Below are positions 60,896-64,000 of a stretch of DNA of 64,000 nucleotides, piece after piece. Where the stretch lies: the NCBI RefSeq assembly GCF_000340215.1, contig NW_006921542.1:648267-712266 (forward strand), given 5' to 3'. Both the position numbers and the translations under genes were made by a program. The notes under the pieces are model-generated. The model saw only the letters and a program-made list of their open reading frames with translations, was not told the origin of the DNA and ran no database searches. Every line of letters begins with the position of its first letter. Position 1 is the first letter of the stretch. Source of the stretch: Pseudocercospora fijiensis CIRAD86. Lineage: Eukaryota > Ascomycota > Dothideomycetes > Mycosphaerellales > Mycosphaerellaceae.

Positions 60896-61130
60896 CGGTT
60901 AACCTTATAGCTATCTACGCGAAGCGTATAACGATTATAGACAAGGATTTCAAAGCACTCGATTAGATTCTAAAAGGCTAGAATATCTATATTCGAGATA
61001 GTACTAGATAGGATAGATATTCTAGTAGGAAGGATATTCGTAGTATCGTCTATAAGCTTTTCTATATACGAAATAAGCCGCTATTATATAGGGCTATATA
61101 CCGCGCTCTAAATACTCTCTAAGCATATAT

Positions 61131-62226
61131 ATATAGTATAGTATACTTTATTAGCCGTACGGAATAGAAGTCTTCGAAAATCCCGTTAGTACTAAGGAGT
61201 TAAAAGGCCGGCTACGCTGCCGGCTACGCTGCCGGCTACGCTACTAGCTACGCTACTAGGTTTTTTAAAGAACTAAAAGAAGATAGATATTCCGGTTGAT
61301 TTGTATTAGTTTGGATTTTTATAAAAAGAAAATAGGGAAAAATAAGGAAGGTTAAAGAGCCTAATACTTATAGTTATAGGCATTATCCCTATTTTCTAGA
61401 CTATATTATATACCTGCCTTCGCAACTCTACCTAATACTCCCTCTAAATATCCTTATACTCTACCTACTAGAAATTCAACTAGGTACCTAGACCTATAGC
61501 TACCTCTATATCTTTTACTATCTTCTATAGGTTAAAGGACTCCTCTATAGTAGCCTCTACCTCCTTATATAATACGAAGTTACTACCTACCCTATCCTTA
61601 ATATCTCCTAAATAACTAAGAGTTCTAAGGAACGAACTAGCATTCGGCCTTAGTATAGCGAGTAACTAGTAGAACGTTCTATAGAGCTGCCTTATAGCTC
61701 TTTTATATACTATACCGATACCGAGGGAGGAGCTATCCTAGTACTTAATGTTAGAGAATAGTTTAGTTAGAAAGTATTAGAACTTCTTAAGGAGGGCTTC
61801 TAGGGAAATTAATAAGTTCTACCTAGATCTAGATAATAATATTCTACCGAGTAGTTAGGGAATTAAACAGCGAGCGGAAGGATGAAATTTATACCTAATA
61901 AGTACAGTTTCTAAACTGAACTATAATAGCTTATATATATATATGATTTTAATTAGTTAGTGCCCTTAGCTAATTGTCTATAGATTTAGGGTTATATAAG
62001 TACCTTCCTATAACTAAAAAATACCGGCTACGCTAGCGGCTACACTCTCGTATCTTATAAAGGGCTTGCTTCGAGTTACGTAGACATTCTTACACTTCTT
62101 AGAAACCGATAAATTCTATAGTTCGAACTAGCTAATCCTATAGTTGCTTAGTAAACCAACCTAAACTAAACTAGATCTTCGGCTTAGTAAACTAAACTAA
62201 ACTAACCCGAACTACTATAGGGTCTA
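61131..62226. repeat. Right subterminal region of the hAT element
   Basis: Contains ccggct at 61208, 61220 and 61232 (12-bp period) and a pair at 62024/62036, then an AT-rich stretch and the terminal repeat with repeated ctaaactaaa units. 61660-62226 is the inverted counterpart of 63430-64000. No coding frame recognised except shadows. Confidence 0.7.
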
Positions 62227-63429
62227 GTCGTCGGATAGCGATATAACCATTTCGATATAATAGCTAGGTTCCCTTCGGAGACTATAGAAAAATATAGGGA
62301 TCTTATCGTAGGCCTAGTATTTATATCTATCGAGTTGCGAAAGAAAACACTTAGTATAGTCGATCCTAGATAGGGATACTATATTAACTAATACTATAGT
62401 AGGAAGAATAGAAACGCTTAGATAGAAATTTAGAAGGGCTAAGGATTATAATCTAGGATCTAGGCGAGGGGATATAGTACCGATCTTTAGCGTAGGCCGA
62501 TTCTAGGTATCGTTCGTATCTCGTCTAGACTTATATATAACGTATACTTTTCCTATACCGCTCCTAATATCGTCGATAGGCGTAGGGTTTCGTAGTATCT
62601 CTAATATCGGCGCCTTTACTAATATCGCGGGAATCTCGTCGAGGCCGCTTACGTTAAGGTTATACCGATTAGGAGAACTCGTACCTTATAGTCGAGAGAG
62701 TATATTAGGAGCGATATAATTTCTACCTAGTCTATAAATAATACCGAGGTTTATAAACTAGGAAATATATACCGTAGCTTAGATAATTCGGCGGTTAAGG
62801 CTAGCCGTAAATACTATCGTTACGATCTATATCTTTTTCGCTATCGTAGTAACTATACTATAGTCGGTAACTACGATAGTCTTTAGCGCGGAATGTACTA
62901 TATAAGAGGCCCTCTTAATTGCCTATACTACCCCGAATAATTCGAGTTCTATAGGCTAGTAGCGGGCTTCGGCCCTAGTAAGTATATAGCTAGTAACCCC
63001 TAAGACCTTAAGTCTATTATGCGGGAATTGCTTAGATCTCCGTAACTAGGTAGTACTATTAACGAAACCCGAAACTATATCGTCTTTACGAGTTACTAGT
63101 TCGGGCTCCTCGTATTCTGTATCTAAGTCTCCGTAGACTTAGTAGTATATTACCCCGATTCCGAATTCCTTAGATATATTAACGTCGATATAGAGGGTAG
63201 ACTTAGGGTTAAAATACTAAAGAAACCCTCGGTACTCTTCCGACTATATCGACTATATAATTTCCTAAGCGGTATTTATTTCGTTAGTCTATTAGAGGCG
63301 CGCGCTCTATATTTAAGCGCGTCGCTTACCTCCTTTCGTTTAGGTAGTCTAGTAGTTCTTTATAGCCGCAACTTTCGCCTACTATAGCGGTAGGGTAATT
63401 CTTCCGTAATATAGTACTATAGACCTAAG
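62227..63429 (-). pseudogene. pol: Ty3/Gypsy RNase H and tether, inverted segment of the element at 50040
   Basis: On the minus strand the frame begins at 63429 and continues the reverse transcriptase that breaks at 52714. Joined after one copy of cttaggtc, it reads GYLRS then YYGRI, as in Ty3 connection domains. It goes on with STLYIDVNISKEFGIGVI (about 63210-63155), then IELELFGVV-AIKRAS and TIVVTDYS (62960-62850), the RNase H catalytic region, then LGRNYIAPNILSRL (end of RNase H). A further 400 bp toward 62227 fits the pre-integrase linker. Segment ends at both sides at hAT termini. Confidence 0.8.
63422..63429. repeat. Displaced 8-bp target duplication (gacctaag)
   Basis: Reverse complement of 52707-52714, located beside the near end of the second hAT copy. 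Confidence 0.75.
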
Positions 63430-64000
63430 TAGACCCCGTAGTAGTTCGGGTTGGTTTAGTTTGGTTTGCTAAGCCGAAGATCTAGTTTAGTTTAGGTTGG
63501 TTTGCTAAGCAACTATAGGATTAGCTAGTTCGAACTATAGAATTTGTCGGTTTCTAAGAAGTATAAGAATAGCTACGTAACTCGAAGCAAGCCCTTTATA
63601 AGATACGAGAGTATAGCCGGTAGCGTAGCCGGCATTTTTTAGTTATAGGAAGGTACTTATATAACCCTAAATCTGTAGACAATTAGCTAAGGGCACTAAC
63701 TAATTAAAAGCATACACATATATACAAGCTATTATAGTTTAGTTTAGAAACTACACTTATTAGGTATAAATTTCATCCTTTCGCTCGCTATTTAATTCCC
63801 TAACTGCTCGGTAGAATATTATTATCTAGATCTAGGTAGAACTTATCGATTTCCCTCGAAGCTCTCCTTAAGAAGTTCTAGCACTTTCCTACTAAACTAT
63901 ACTCTAATATTAAGTACTAGGATAGCTCCTCCCTCGATATCGGTATAGTATACGAAACAGCTATAAGGCAGCTCTATAGGGCGTTCTACTAGTTACTCGC
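63430..64000 (-). mobile_element. Second hAT-type copy, inverted, continuing beyond the window
   Basis: Begins with tagaccccgtagtagttcgg and is the reverse complement of 61660-62226 with scattered transitions. It includes an agccgg pair (63615 and 63627). Only its right subterminal part is in the window. Confidence 0.85.

Larger units (their letters stand above)
60345..61130 (+). pseudogene. Histone H3-like gene close to canonical H3, two introns
   Basis: Exon 1 (to 60585) encodes a Lys/Arg/Thr/Ser-rich tail with KAPRKTTAGKALRKT, recalling the GGKAPRK of the H3 tail. Exon 2 (60665-60847) joins in frame to give RLGTVALRKIRKY, then SSKLLIRKAPF-RLIREIS, DYRTDLRF-ASAIGAL-EAIEAYLARIFE. Exon 3 (from 60896) gives VNLIAIYAKRITI and DKDFKALD, then a roughly 50-residue extension instead of the short IRGERA end. 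All core stops are at Gln positions. Helices and loops have canonical lengths. The tail lacks a recognisable ARTKQ start, so it is not a plain copy of host H3. Confidence 0.88.
52715..62226 (+). mobile_element. 9.5-kb hAT-type transposon carrying two histone H3-fold genes
   Basis: The left end (52715, tagaccccgtagtggttcgg) and the right end are inverted repeats of about 20 bp; the right end of copy two differs from the left end by one base in 20. The first base pair is TA, probably CA before RIP (hAT ends usually start CAG). Inside, on the plus strand: unknown ORF, hAT transposase, long-tailed H3-like gene, unknown ORF, second H3 gene. Thirteen arrays of an AGCCGG-containing 12-13-bp unit are spread through the element. 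All genes carry TAG/TAA stops. The right end (61660-62226) is repeated in inverse orientation from 63430. Confidence 0.78.

Noticed and set aside
62227..63429. Independent solo Gypsy fragment
   Set aside because: The 8-bp flank and the reading frame join exactly to the reverse transcriptase at 52714, so it is the flipped continuation of the same element.
1..64000. tRNA, rRNA or intact host genes
   Set aside because: None recognised; no uninterrupted frame with normal codon use and no cloverleaf that I could support by eye.

Overview
This window comes from a filamentous ascomycete (Pezizomycotina-type) genome and is a transposon graveyard inactivated by RIP (repeat-induced point mutation). 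CpA and TpG are nearly absent along most of the 64 kb, TpA is in great excess, and CpG is kept. In every frame that still resembles a known protein, the stops are TAG or TAA at sites where the family has Gln or Trp (CAG, CAA, TGG), and ATG is almost gone. No intact host gene, tRNA or rRNA was recognised. Open frames of 60-120 codons do occur, but none looks like a real gene. All coding calls below are dead elements read through RIP stops.

Layout. 1-3330: long gag-like coding relic followed by an LTR-like block with a TATA box. 3340-4460 (-): Ty3 gag. 5200-6460 (+): Copia integrase C-terminal half. 6507-6917: MITE with TA duplication. 7407-8255: inverted-repeat element with a smaller foldback nested in it. 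8560-10544 (+): Ty3/Gypsy gag-protease relic, cut in the linker before reverse transcriptase by a large element that starts at 10545 and carries a Plavaka-type (CACTA group) transposase on the minus strand (about 10900-14950). 15000-20300: noncoding-like, with three tandem-repeat arrays, a 43-bp-arm foldback and a 100-N gap. 20300-24560 (-): two long coding-like relics of unknown family. 24884-32084: a complete chromodomain Ty3/Gypsy element with two 198-bp LTRs, a perfect 5-bp target duplication and a 304-N gap. 32085-35480: unassigned. 36000-39250 (+): gag-like relic. 40390-40815: five copies of an 85-bp repeat. 42870-49680 (+): Helitron with Rep and PIF1-like helicase. 50040-52714 (+): Ty3/Gypsy protease and reverse transcriptase.

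The most interesting part is 52715-62226, a 9.5-kb hAT-type element inserted in the last Gypsy. Besides its transposase it carries two divergent histone H3-fold genes: one with a long basic tail, somewhat like centromeric H3, and one closer to canonical H3 with recognisable introns. It also holds thirteen short arrays of an AGCCGG-containing unit with 12- or 13-bp period. None of the arrays interrupts a recognised domain, and at least five lie inside predicted introns. A second, inverted copy starts at 63430 and leaves the window. The 8-bp target duplication of the first copy is found at its left end and at the near end of the second copy, and the Gypsy reading frame is restored if the 1.2 kb between them is flipped, so an inversion between the two copies is visible in the sequence.

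Limits: everything was read by eye. Element borders without terminal repeats, and all start codons, are approximate.
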